A stretch of DNA of 59,897 nucleotides from Myxococcales bacterium (lineage in GTDB: Bacteria > Myxococcota_A > Polyangia > Polyangiales > Polyangiaceae). The DNA is taken from contig JACPVJ010000102.1 in assembly GCA_016191785.1 (NCBI GenBank), forward strand, positions 1 to 59,897, read 5' to 3'. The position numbers and the translations under genes are program-made. The notes below the pieces were generated by a model, which made no database searches, was not told the DNA's origin, and saw only the letters and a program-made list of their open reading frames with translations. Positions 1-8,840 of this stretch are shown here, piece by piece (position 1 is the first letter of the stretch; each line of letters begins with the position of its first letter).

Positions 1-4
1 GCGC

Positions 5-44
5 GCGTGGCGTCCGGTGCGGCCGCGTGGCGTCCGGCGCGGCC
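5..44. repeat. Two tandem copies of a 20-bp GC-rich unit
   Basis: Two adjacent 20-bp units differ at one base (period 20, positions 5-24 and 25-44). A separate run of five GTCGG pentamers lies at 111-135 and runs into the 3' end of the tRNA gene. Neither is inside a convincing gene. Confidence 0.6.
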
Positions 45-131
45 GCGGCGTTCGTGCAGCGCGCGACCCGAGCCCCGCGGTGTGTGGCCGCGGGGCGGTC
101 GGAAAGAGGCGTCGGGTCGGGTCGGGTCGGG

Positions 132-205
132 TCGGGGTGGAGGGATTTGAACCCACAACAGCCGGCACCCAAAGCCGGCCCTCTACCAGGTTGAGGTACA
201 CCCCG
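132..205 (-). tRNA. tRNA-Pro (anticodon TGG)
   Basis: Read on the minus strand, the segment folds as a full cloverleaf. The acceptor stem is CGGGGTG with CACCCCG, the D stem is CCTC/GAGG, and the anticodon stem is CCGGC/GCCGG with loop TTTGGGT, giving anticodon TGG. The T arm contains TTCAAAT. One T-T mismatch is seen in the T stem. The discriminator is A and the terminal CCA is not encoded. The GTCGG pentamer run touches its 3' end. Confidence 0.93.
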
Positions 206-255
206 AAGGGACGCGGACCATAGCACAACCCGCTGAATGCGAAGAGGGGTGTGGC

Positions 256-1494
256 TCACGCCTTCGGGCGCTGAAAGAAGCCCGCGGTCTCGAACACGCT
301 CGGCGAAAACCGATGCGTTTGGTCCTTGTATTCGACCGACACCCGTCGCTTCACCACGAAGTCGAAGAGCAGCGGGTTGTGCGCGTAGATCTCGTTCAGC
401 CCGGCTCGGTCCTTGGCCTTGATGAAGCCTCCGCGCTCGAGCATCCGGGTGCTGATGATCGGGTCGATGGCGGGCAGCGGATAGTCCGAGCCGTTGAGCA
501 GTCGGCCGTGCAGGCCCGGGGCGATGAGCAGCTCGCGGAGCGCGGTCGGAAGGCGGTGAAACTGGGTGAGCGCCGAGATGTCGGCGTACAAGAGCTTGTC
601 GAAGCGCGCGTCGCTGAACAGGCGCATGAAGGCGTCGAAAGCCTGGACCTTCAGCCGCTCGTGCGCGTCGAGGTCTTCGACCACACCGAGGCTCGCGGCG
701 TGGGCGACCACGATGCGCACGCCGCGGCCGAGGGGGCGGCGCAGTCGCAGTGGGTTGCCCAGCTCTTGCGCATCGGGCGAGTGCACCGCCAGCTCGTGGC
801 CCGCGTGGGTGATGAGCGGGAGCCCGAGCGCTACCAGTCGGTCGTAGAACGCGTCACAGCGCTCGCTGGCCGGGTCCATGCCCTGGGCGTTGGGGAGCCA
901 CTTGATCGCGACCGCGCCCGCAGCGGCGGCGCGGTTCAGCCGCTCGATGGCGTCGAAGCGGTACGGGTGGATCGACGCGCAGGGCAGGAGCTCGGGGTGC
1001 TGCTTGGCGAGCGCGAAGACGTAGTCGTTGGGGACGAAGAACTCGCTTCGCGCCGGCCGCGCCTCGCCCGACTCGTCCACGAAGTAGTCGAAGCCGAAGG
1101 CCAGGAGCTTGCCCGCTGGGTTGGCCATGCGGTGCAGCGCGAGCAAGCGCTCGACGTATTGCTGGTCGGCGCGGGCCAGATCGGTGATGCCCGCCGCGTG
1201 GCGGTAGACGTCGAACTTGAACTGCCGCCACGGAGCGGTCCACTTGCGCATGTCCGGGTTGACCCAGCAACCCGTGCCGTCGGTGCCGAGGCCCGTCACG
1301 TGGACGTGGACGTCCCACATCCGCGAGCGGTCGAGCCCGTCGAACGCCTCGTCGACCAGCGCGCGGGCGCGTCCGCGGATCTCGCGCGGCTCGCCCGGGC
1401 CCAGGGCGGCCGGCAGCCCCAGGCGCGCGCCCACGGTGGCGCCCACGCCGAAGCAGGCGCCGAGGGCGATCAGGCCGCGGCGAGAGAGCGCCAT
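256..1494 (-). CDS. TAT-exported amidohydrolase-2 family (TIM-barrel) metal-dependent hydrolase
   Basis: This 412-aa protein has a twin-arginine-like N-terminus (SRRGLIALGA at residues 4-13) followed by a hydrophobic stretch, so export in folded form is likely. The mature part carries amidohydrolase landmarks: a DVHVHV metal motif near residues 61-66, THAGHE near 228-233, and a late NGSDYPL segment near 331-337 that supplies the usual catalytic Asp. The family hydrolyses or decarboxylates small cyclic or carboxylated substrates; the substrate here cannot be read. I chose the ATG at 1494 over an upstream TTG because TACATT ends 7 nt before it, as in other genes of this window. It lies downstream of a small lipoprotein gene on the same strand. 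Confidence 0.8.
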   Translation of the reverse strand: MALSRRGLIALGACFGVGATVGARLGLPAALGPGEPREIRGRARALVDEAFDGLDRSRMWDVHVHVTGLGTDGTGCWVNPDMRKWTAPWRQFKFDVYRHAAGITDLARADQQYVERLLALHRMANPAGKLLAFGFDYFVDESGEARPARSEFFVPNDYVFALAKQHPELLPCASIHPYRFDAIERLNRAAAAGAVAIKWLPNAQGMDPASERCDAFYDRLVALGLPLITHAGHELAVHSPDAQELGNPLRLRRPLGRGVRIVVAHAASLGVVEDLDAHERLKVQAFDAFMRLFSDARFDKLLYADISALTQFHRLPTALRELLIAPGLHGRLLNGSDYPLPAIDPIISTRMLERGGFIKAKDRAGLNEIYAHNPLLFDFVVKRRVSVEYKDQTHRFSPSVFETAGFFQRPKA

Positions 1495-1526
1495 CGGTGG
1501 CAATGTACTCGGCGGGCGGTCGGCCG

Positions 1527-1825
1527 TCAGTCGGGAACCGGCTCGAGGTCCACGTCGAGGCGCACCGCCTCGCGGTCCGCAACGACCAGCCGGTCCCAGG
1601 GGAAGAACCCCTCTTTCTGCACCGTGATCCGGTGCTCGCCCACCGGCAGTCGCACCCCGTGGGCCGCGATGAAGCCCAGCGGGCCGACGTACTCCTCGTC
1701 GATGAACACCGACGCGTCGCCGGGGGAGCGGGCCGAGAGCTTCACGCTCATGCTGACCGCGGCGCGCCCGACCCCGCTCTGACAGGCGGCCAGGCCGAGC
1801 GCGACCGACAAGACGAGCGCCCGCA

Positions 1826-1826
<1 letters not shown>
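1527..1826 (-). CDS. Small PEGA-domain-like lipoprotein
   Basis: This 99-aa protein starts with a signal peptide and lipobox (LAAC near residues 12-15). A single compact beta domain follows, with VFIDEEYVGP and a later LPVGEHRITV segment typical of PEGA domains. PEGA domains are small surface domains often attached to envelope proteins in myxobacteria. The start is taken at the ATG that overlaps the guaA stop codon (TGATG), so the two genes are translationally coupled. A longer start three codons upstream would extend into guaA. The role is unknown; coupling to guaA may only reflect gene packing. Confidence 0.7.
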
Positions 1827-3376
<1,550 letters not shown>

Positions 3377-3412
3377 GCGGAGCGAATACAACAGGCCGCG
3401 TGGCGCGGACAG

Positions 3413-5740
3413 TCACTCCTTGAGGCGCGCGTGGACCGTGATCTCTTGGGCGGCGCCCAGCTGCTGGTGAAACCGCCGAAGGCTGGGCAGATCGGCCCGC
3501 GGGGCAGGGGCGCCGCGCCACGCATCGACCACCCGTCCTCGCGGGTCGAGCGCTCGCTCGGCGTCGCGGGCGTCGAAGTGGCGGCGGGCGATCTCGGCGT
3601 CGGCCTCGGAGGCCCCGCCCTTGGCCAGGCTCTGGACCAGGGCGCGCACCTGCCCCACCGCGCGGCCCCGCTCGGCTTCGGGGGCGATCACTTCGATCAC
3701 GATCGCAGCAGCCGACTTTCCGCCCAAGAACGACGCCCGTGCCCGGACCTCGCCGTTCGAGCCCACCGCCTGCTCGAGCCAGCCCCGCTCGCGGTTCATC
3801 AGGTGGACGGTCCACTCGGCGTCGCGGCTGGGCCCGTTGACCGGGTAGGCGAGGTGCGCGCGGACCTGATCGGGGCGGCTCGTCTCGACGTTCTGCTCGC
3901 TCGCGCGCGGCGCGTGGCGCGTCGCCGTGGGACACGTGGCGGGTTCGCCGCGGAACGGCCGAAGCCAGCGCTCGAGGGCGCTCGCCGCGGTGTCGCCCTG
4001 GTCGCTCTTGGCGTTGGCCAACACTGCGAGCCGGAGCGGCCCGCCGATCCACACCCGGCGCCGGGCGTCGGCCGTCGACGTGATGGTGGTCGAGATCGCA
4101 CGCCACGTGCCGCGCGGATCGAGCCACGACGGGTGGCCCCCGCTGGCCGAATCGAGGAGCGTGAAGTAGCCGCGCTGCCCGGCGGGACCGATTTCGCCCA
4201 AGAGGTCGGTCTTGGTCTCTGCGACCTCGTTGCCGTCGAGCCGCCCCGCCACCAGCGCGCGACCCAGGGCGTCGCCCACCCGGCGGGCCAGATCGGCCGG
4301 CGTTTCGCTGGCGTTCGCCCGGGTCGAGTGGGCCAAGAGCCCCACTGCGTCGGGAGTGACCCAGGGTTCGATCTGCACGCCTGCGACGCCGCTGCGCTTG
4401 CGAGCCAGGGCGCGCATCAAGACCTCGTGCACGCCGGCGTCGTCGGTGGACTCGGACGCGGTGCCGCAGGGGCTCGCGAGCAGCGCCCAGAGCTCGCCCT
4501 GACCCGCCTCGACCCGAACCCGACGCTCGACGGTGGTCTTGCCGCGTGTTGCGTCGAGGGTGCTCGTGGCCTGCTCGAGCTCACCGCCGCGCCCGAGCGA
4601 GGGCCCGAGCCACGACACCGCGCGGCGCAGCGCGCTGGGCGGCTGCCGCGCGATCAGCGCCCGCCAGGCCGCCGCCGCCGCGGCCTCGGCGGGGTGGGCC
4701 GGGCGAATCACGGCTTCGTCGAGCGCGCTCGGCAGACCGGTACGCCCCTCGAGCGCGCGCCGCGCCTCTTCGTCGATCACGCTGGCGGCGCGAGCCACGT
4801 CGAGCGCCGTCGTCTCGTTCGACGACGCCCGTGCGTCCAGACGCAGGCAGGCGCCGCGCACGCGCGTGGTGGCGATCACGCGATCGAGTCGGAATCCGGC
4901 GTCCAGCGCGGCCAGCCGCGTGGCCAGCACCGAGCCCGGGGTCGCGAGCTCTTGGCTCACCTCGAGCGCGCGGGCCGAGTCGGGCGCGCGGTAGGCCACC
5001 GAAAGCCGGCGCTCGCCCGAGCGCACGCTGCCGACGCTGTCGGACTCGGGCCATCGGTCGTTCGGCGGCGCGGAGCTCGGCCACTTGTCGCCGTGCTCGA
5101 CGGCGGCGGCCAGCGCGTCGAGCACCGGTCGCGGGCCCACCGCGGCGAAGGCCACCGAGCCGGCGGTCGCCAGCTGGCCGCGCCACGCTTCGAGGGCGGC
5201 GCCGTCGGGCGGCTCGGGGGCAGCGCCGCCCTCGGCGGGCTCGAGACCCAGCTCGCCGGAGCAGGCCTGGACCGCGGCTTCGGCCGGGCCGCGCAGCGCG
5301 GGCGCGCGCAGCCGCTCGCGCGGGCGCTCGGTGTCGGCGATCGGGGTCGTGAGCGCGCGGGTCGCGGCCTTCACGAAGCGCGCGCCGTCGTCCGGTGAGG
5401 CGACCAGCGTCGAGAGCAGCACCCCGAGCGCGTGGGGCCGGAGCTGCACTTCGCCAAACCCCGAGCGCGTCAGGCGCGCGCCCAAGATCGACGCCAGGCC
5501 GAGCGAGGCCTCGGACCCGAAGTCGTGGGCGATGGCGACGGCGACGGCGCCTCGCGGATCGCCCTCGCGGTGGACCAGGCTGATCGCGGGCCGGTCGGCG
5601 AGGGCCCGGAGCTCGACCGCCGGACGCCCGCTGTCGGGGCTGACGGGCGGGGCGGCGCGGGGCGCCCTGGGCGTTTGACACGCGAGCGCCAGCGCCAGGG
5701 CCGGGAGCGCCCACCACGTGCGCCCGGCACGCGGTCTCAC
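3413..5740 (-). CDS. M16-like (probably inactive) peptidase lipoprotein
   Basis: This 775-aa predicted lipoprotein starts at a GTG that overlaps the stop of the upstream gene (GTGA). The signal peptide ends in ALAC followed by QTP. The body resembles tandem M16/insulinase-type halves: alternating Ala-rich helices with a late segment rich in RGWLEQAV and LGGKSAAAIVIEV typical of beta strands in that fold. No HxxEH zinc motif is visible in the first half, so it is probably a non-catalytic M16 homologue. Assignment to M16 is by overall pattern only. It is coupled to an OB-fold-like lipoprotein gene upstream, suggesting the two act together in the envelope. Confidence 0.55.
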   Translation of the reverse strand: MRPRAGRTWWALPALALALACQTPRAPRAAPPVSPDSGRPAVELRALADRPAISLVHREGDPRGAVAVAIAHDFGSEASLGLASILGARLTRSGFGEVQLRPHALGVLLSTLVASPDDGARFVKAATRALTTPIADTERPRERLRAPALRGPAEAAVQACSGELGLEPAEGGAAPEPPDGAALEAWRGQLATAGSVAFAAVGPRPVLDALAAAVEHGDKWPSSAPPNDRWPESDSVGSVRSGERRLSVAYRAPDSARALEVSQELATPGSVLATRLAALDAGFRLDRVIATTRVRGACLRLDARASSNETTALDVARAASVIDEEARRALEGRTGLPSALDEAVIRPAHPAEAAAAAAWRALIARQPPSALRRAVSWLGPSLGRGGELEQATSTLDATRGKTTVERRVRVEAGQGELWALLASPCGTASESTDDAGVHEVLMRALARKRSGVAGVQIEPWVTPDAVGLLAHSTRANASETPADLARRVGDALGRALVAGRLDGNEVAETKTDLLGEIGPAGQRGYFTLLDSASGGHPSWLDPRGTWRAISTTITSTADARRRVWIGGPLRLAVLANAKSDQGDTAASALERWLRPFRGEPATCPTATRHAPRASEQNVETSRPDQVRAHLAYPVNGPSRDAEWTVHLMNRERGWLEQAVGSNGEVRARASFLGGKSAAAIVIEVIAPEAERGRAVGQVRALVQSLAKGGASEADAEIARRHFDARDAERALDPRGRVVDAWRGAPAPRADLPSLRRFHQQLGAAQEITVHARLKE

Positions 5741-6564
5741 AGTTGGATGTCGTCCTTGGTGCGCGGCGAAATCGCGAAATTGTAGAAGTACTGCACCACC
5801 CCGGTGACCGACTTGTAGGTGGTCCCCGCGGCGAACGGCAGCTTCGTGCCTTCGAGATCGAGGAGGGCGTTGTTGATGGTCGGCAGGCCCTTCGGATCGC
5901 TGGTCGGCGTGTCGAGCTTCACCGCGTAGCGGCCGCTGGTCGACTTGACCCCGTCGGCCTGGGCCTTCACGTTCTCGACCCGCACCAGCATGCCGATCCA
6001 CTTCCGCCCGGTCTCGTAGGTGGCAAGCTCGGAGAGCGGGATGACCACGGGGGCCGGCACGCCGTACTCGAAGCGCAGCGAGATGTTGGCACCCACGATC
6101 TCGGGCAGCGAGCAAGGGTCCGCCGCCTTGGGGTCCGGGCACTTGAACGGGCTCGAGGAGGGCCCCTCGAACTCGTCGTAGGTGCCGCGCAGGTCGACCA
6201 CGTCGCCCGCCGCGACGCGGAGGGTCGGCGGACTGAAGCTCGAGTCGAACAGCGTGATGCCGCCGTAGGGCGGCGTGGCGCCGCCGACCGGCAGGTCCTG
6301 GGCGTAGAGGTTCCCGGCGCTCGCGCCGTCGGCGGTCTCGTCGTGGGTGTCGATGGCCAGCACCGAGACCGCCGTGACGTTGACCAACGTGCCGTCGGGC
6401 GGGTGGGCGCCGCCCGCTCGGTCGTTGAGCTGGTGCAGTCGCTGGCCGCTTCCGAGGATGTCCCCGCCGGTCGGCGGGACCTTCTCCAGATCGCCGGGCG
6501 CACCCTCGCCGCAGGCGAGGGCCAGGCAAGCGAGGCTCAGGGCGAGGGGTCTCAGGGCTGCCAC
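5737..6564 (-). CDS. OB-fold-like lipoprotein
   Basis: This 275-aa protein has a clear signal peptide and lipobox (LALAC near residues 14-18). The mature region contains beta-rich segments such as VVDLRGTYDEFEG and, toward the C-terminus, MLVRVENV followed by SVTGVVQYFYNFAISPRT. Proteins with this pattern are often encoded beside or fused to extracellular nucleases and phosphatases and are thought to adopt OB-like folds. The same pattern recurs in the lipoprotein encoded at 25154-26677. The gene overlaps the M16-like gene by 4 nt and lies 65 nt beyond the sigma-factor gene. Function is unknown. Confidence 0.6.
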   Translation of the reverse strand: MAALRPLALSLACLALACGEGAPGDLEKVPPTGGDILGSGQRLHQLNDRAGGAHPPDGTLVNVTAVSVLAIDTHDETADGASAGNLYAQDLPVGGATPPYGGITLFDSSFSPPTLRVAAGDVVDLRGTYDEFEGPSSSPFKCPDPKAADPCSLPEIVGANISLRFEYGVPAPVVIPLSELATYETGRKWIGMLVRVENVKAQADGVKSTSGRYAVKLDTPTSDPKGLPTINNALLDLEGTKLPFAAGTTYKSVTGVVQYFYNFAISPRTKDDIQL

Positions 6565-6629
6565 CGGGTGGCAGAAGCTCTAAATCAAGAGCAGGTCACG
6601 GGCAACCGTTGGCAGCGCTCGGCGAAAAT

Positions 6630-7274
6630 TCAGGCAGCCAGGCGCCGCTGGACCAGCAGCGTCTCGAGGCGGCTGCGGATCTTGTGCTTCTTCGAGTAGA
6701 CGGTCTTGACGCTGATCCCCATCCGCACGGCGATCTCTTCGGGCTCGAGGCTCTCGCCGAAATAGAGCGTGATGAACTCGCGGTCCTTGTCCGAGAACTC
6801 GGCCAAGATCTCGCTCACCATCCCGACCTGCTGCCGAAACACGCAGACGTCGTGGGGATCGGGGAGCTCGGACGACAGGCCTTCGGCCTCGCTCAGCGTG
6901 CCGCGCTTCGGCTCGCGCTTCAGCGTGCGCAAGTGGTCGTAGGCGCTGTGGATGGCCAGCATGCCGATCCAGCTGCCGAGCTTGTTGCCGCGGCCGGGCT
7001 CGAAGCTGCGCAGCTTGCGCTTGTCGTTGGCCAAGAGCTGCACGCACAACATGGCGTAGATCTCGCGGACGTCGTCGGGCCCGACCACCGCCGAGAAGCG
7101 GGCCGTCACCCGGGTGATGCAGCGATAGATGAGCCGCGAGTAGCGGTCGTTGAAGTCGCGCCAAGCCCGCGGCTCGTCGGCGATCATGCCGGCGAGCAGG
7201 GTCGCCTCGGTCTCTGCCTCGGTCGGATCGGTCACGCTCTCGACGGGCATGCAGGCGAACTCGGGGGTCATCAT
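6630..7274 (-). CDS. ECF-like sigma-70 family RNA polymerase sigma factor
   Basis: This 214-aa protein has region 2 (DRYSRLIYRCITRV through GSWIGMLAIHSAYDHLRTL) and a C-terminal region 4 helix-turn-helix (EPEEIAVRMGISVKTVYSKK). It should bind core RNA polymerase and direct it to a specific promoter set. No anti-sigma gene is recognisable next to it; the two lipoprotein genes downstream are on the same strand. The start is the first of two adjacent ATG codons at 7274, supported by AGAGGAG seven nt upstream. A longer frame exists but lacks an SD. Expression is probably sigma-54 dependent, given the promoter at 7309-7324 and inverted repeats at 7350-7406. Confidence 0.88.
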   Translation of the reverse strand: MMTPEFACMPVESVTDPTEAETEATLLAGMIADEPRAWRDFNDRYSRLIYRCITRVTARFSAVVGPDDVREIYAMLCVQLLANDKRKLRSFEPGRGNKLGSWIGMLAIHSAYDHLRTLKREPKRGTLSEAEGLSSELPDPHDVCVFRQQVGMVSEILAEFSDKDREFITLYFGESLEPEEIAVRMGISVKTVYSKKHKIRSRLETLLVQRRLAA

Positions 7275-7308
7275 CGTCCGGCTCCTCTGGGGTTGCGGTT
7301 CGGCTCTT

Positions 7309-7324
7309 TGCAGCCCCCGTGCCA
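7309..7324 (-). promoter_or_regulatory. Sigma-54 (-24/-12) promoter of the sigma-factor gene
   Basis: On the minus strand the 16-nt element reads TGGCACGGGGGCTGCA. The recalled consensus is TGGCACGRNNNTTGCW, so 15 of 16 positions agree. The GG and GC doublets are spaced exactly 12 nt apart. Transcription would begin near 7298, giving a 24-nt leader that contains the AGAGGAG ribosome-binding site of the sigma factor. rpoN itself is encoded at 16382-17872. Confidence 0.72.
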
Positions 7325-7349
7325 GCACAATGCGCCGTGGGATCAATGA

Positions 7350-7406
7350 GTTACGAAGCGTAACCTGGCGTCACAGCGTAACCCTCGAGCGTCACTCGGT
7401 TACGCT
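7350..7406. promoter_or_regulatory. Cluster of GTTACG inverted repeats, likely enhancer-binding-protein sites
   Basis: There are four copies of GTTACG or its complement in 57 bp. GTTACG-AAG-CGTAAC forms a palindrome at 7350-7364. AGCGTAACC (7375-7383) and GGTTACGCT (7398-7406) form a 9-bp perfect inverted repeat with a 14-nt gap. AGCGTAACC also occurs at 7357-7365. The cluster sits about 50-110 bp upstream of the predicted sigma-54 start site, the usual place for activator sites. It also lies upstream of the rightward Fe-S gene. Confidence 0.6.
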
Positions 7407-7508
7407 CGCCGCACCCCCTGGCCCTTGATACGCGGCCGAACGCGACGACTCCCCCGTGCCCGCGCGAAAGCGCGAATGGCTCGCTGCGTCATGCTAGCGT
7501 GGCCCGCC

Positions 7509-8003
7509 GTGCCGCCCCGGATCAAAGCCCTCTTGCTGCTCACCTGGGCGGTGATCCGCACGATATTTCGCCGGATCTTCTCGGCGCGGTCCGACGGCCT
7601 CGCGCTCTTTCGCGAGAACTACGCCGCGGACCGGCTCCCGCCGGTGGCACCCGACGAGCGGGCCGAGCTCGCCGAGTTCGGGCGGTGCATCGCCTGCGGC
7701 CTTTGCGACCGGGGCGAGGCCGCGCGGATCGCCGCGTCGCGGGGCCGCTACCGGGGGGTCATGCCGCTGATGCTGGCGGCGTCGCGGAGCATGCCCGACT
7801 TCCACGCTGCGCAGCTGTCGTTCGCCGTCGTCCCCGAAGAGGTCCTCGCCGAGAAAGAGGCGCGGTGCCCGACCCGGGTACCGATGCGAAAAATCGCACG
7901 CTTCGTCCGAGACAAAGCGGACGAGCTGAGCCAGTCGCTGCCGCCGCCCCCTCCCACCGGCAGAAAACGCCGAAAGCCGGCTCCCGAAGCCGAACGCCTG
8001 TAG
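7509..8003 (+). CDS. Membrane-anchored Fe-S (CxxCxxC...CP) protein of unknown function
   Basis: This 164-aa protein has one N-terminal membrane segment (residues about 6-20), then C60-C63-C66 in CIACGLC and a fourth Cys in RCPTRVP at about residue 120. The pattern recalls 4Fe-4S sites of HdrC/GlpC/SdhB proteins, but there the fourth Cys-Pro follows within about four residues, whereas here more than 50 residues intervene. The tail is Pro/Lys/Arg-rich. GTG at 7509 is chosen because TGCTAGCGT ends 8 nt upstream; ATG codons further upstream would place that element inside the gene. The enoyl reductase-like gene follows 15 nt later. A redox role is likely but the partner is not identifiable. Confidence 0.55.
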   Translation: MPPRIKALLLLTWAVIRTIFRRIFSARSDGLALFRENYAADRLPPVAPDERAELAEFGRCIACGLCDRGEAARIAASRGRYRGVMPLMLAASRSMPDFHAAQLSFAVVPEEVLAEKEARCPTRVPMRKIARFVRDKADELSQSLPPPPPTGRKRRKPAPEAERL

Positions 8004-8018
8004 TAGACAGGCACGGCG

Positions 8019-8834
8019 ATGACCGACCGCGACGACTTCCCAGTTCCCCCCCTCGACGGGTGGGCACTCATCCTCGGGGCATCCAGCGGCTTCGGCGAGG
8101 CCGCCGCCCTGGCGCTCGGGCGGGCCGGGGTGAACATCATCGGTGTGCACCTCGACCGACGTGGCACCATGCCGCAGGTCGAGCGGCTGGTCGTGACGCT
8201 GCGCGAGATGGGGCGTGAGGCCTGGTTCTACAACGTGAACGCGGCCGACGAGGTGCGGCGAGCCGAGGTGCTCGACGACGTCGCCAAGCGATTCGCGGAG
8301 CGCGGCCGCGGCGAGACCGTGCGCGTGCTCCTGCATTCCCTGGCGTTCGGCACGCTCAAGCCGCTGGTCGGCGAAGACGCCGTGAACCAGAAGCAGGTCG
8401 ACATGACCTGCGACGTCATGGCCCACAGCCTGGTGTACTGGACTCAGGATCTCTTGAGTCGGAAGCTCTTGAGCAACCAAGGCCGCATCTTCGCCATGAC
8501 CAGCACCGGTGCCGCCCAGGTCTGGCGCGGCTACGGCGTGGTGAGCTCGGCCAAGGCGGCGCTCGAGAGTCACATCCGTCAGCTCGCCCTCGAGCTCGGG
8601 CCGTCCGGCATCACGGCCAACGCGATTTGCGCGGGTGTGACCGACACGCCGGCGCTGAAGAAGATCCCCGACAGCGATGCCATGCGCGAGGTCGCGCTCC
8701 GCAAGAACCCGTCCCATCGGCTCACCCGGCCGGAAGACGTGGGTCGTGCGCTGGTGGCGCTGGCCCAGCCTTGCACCTACTGGCTGACCGGGAACGTGCT
8801 CTACGTCGACGGCGGCGAAGCCCACTCGGGCTGA
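8019..8834 (+). CDS. Short-chain dehydrogenase of the FabI-like enoyl-ACP reductase type
   Basis: This 271-aa SDR has the NAD(P)-binding GASSGFG near residues 20-27, an HSLAFG segment near residue 106 that matches the HSIAF of FabI, and Tyr172 and Lys179 separated by six residues. That YX6K spacing is characteristic of enoyl-ACP reductases rather than the YX3K of ordinary SDRs. The C-terminus (NVLYVDGG) is SDR-typical. It may reduce an enoyl thioester in fatty-acid or secondary lipid synthesis. TAGACA ends 9 nt before the ATG. The adjacent Fe-S gene may be co-transcribed. A different SDR activity remains possible. Confidence 0.72.
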   Translation: MTDRDDFPVPPLDGWALILGASSGFGEAAALALGRAGVNIIGVHLDRRGTMPQVERLVVTLREMGREAWFYNVNAADEVRRAEVLDDVAKRFAERGRGETVRVLLHSLAFGTLKPLVGEDAVNQKQVDMTCDVMAHSLVYWTQDLLSRKLLSNQGRIFAMTSTGAAQVWRGYGVVSSAKAALESHIRQLALELGPSGITANAICAGVTDTPALKKIPDSDAMREVALRKNPSHRLTRPEDVGRALVALAQPCTYWLTGNVLYVDGGEAHSG

Positions 8835-8840
8835 GCGCGG

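Noticed and set aside
3377..3412. Purine riboswitch before guaA
   Set aside because: The space before the start is about 35 nt and the start looks leaderless. No aptamer could fit.
8161..8176. TGGCAC inside the enoyl reductase-like gene as a second sigma-54 promoter
   Set aside because: The -12 half does not fit the consensus and it is within a coding region.
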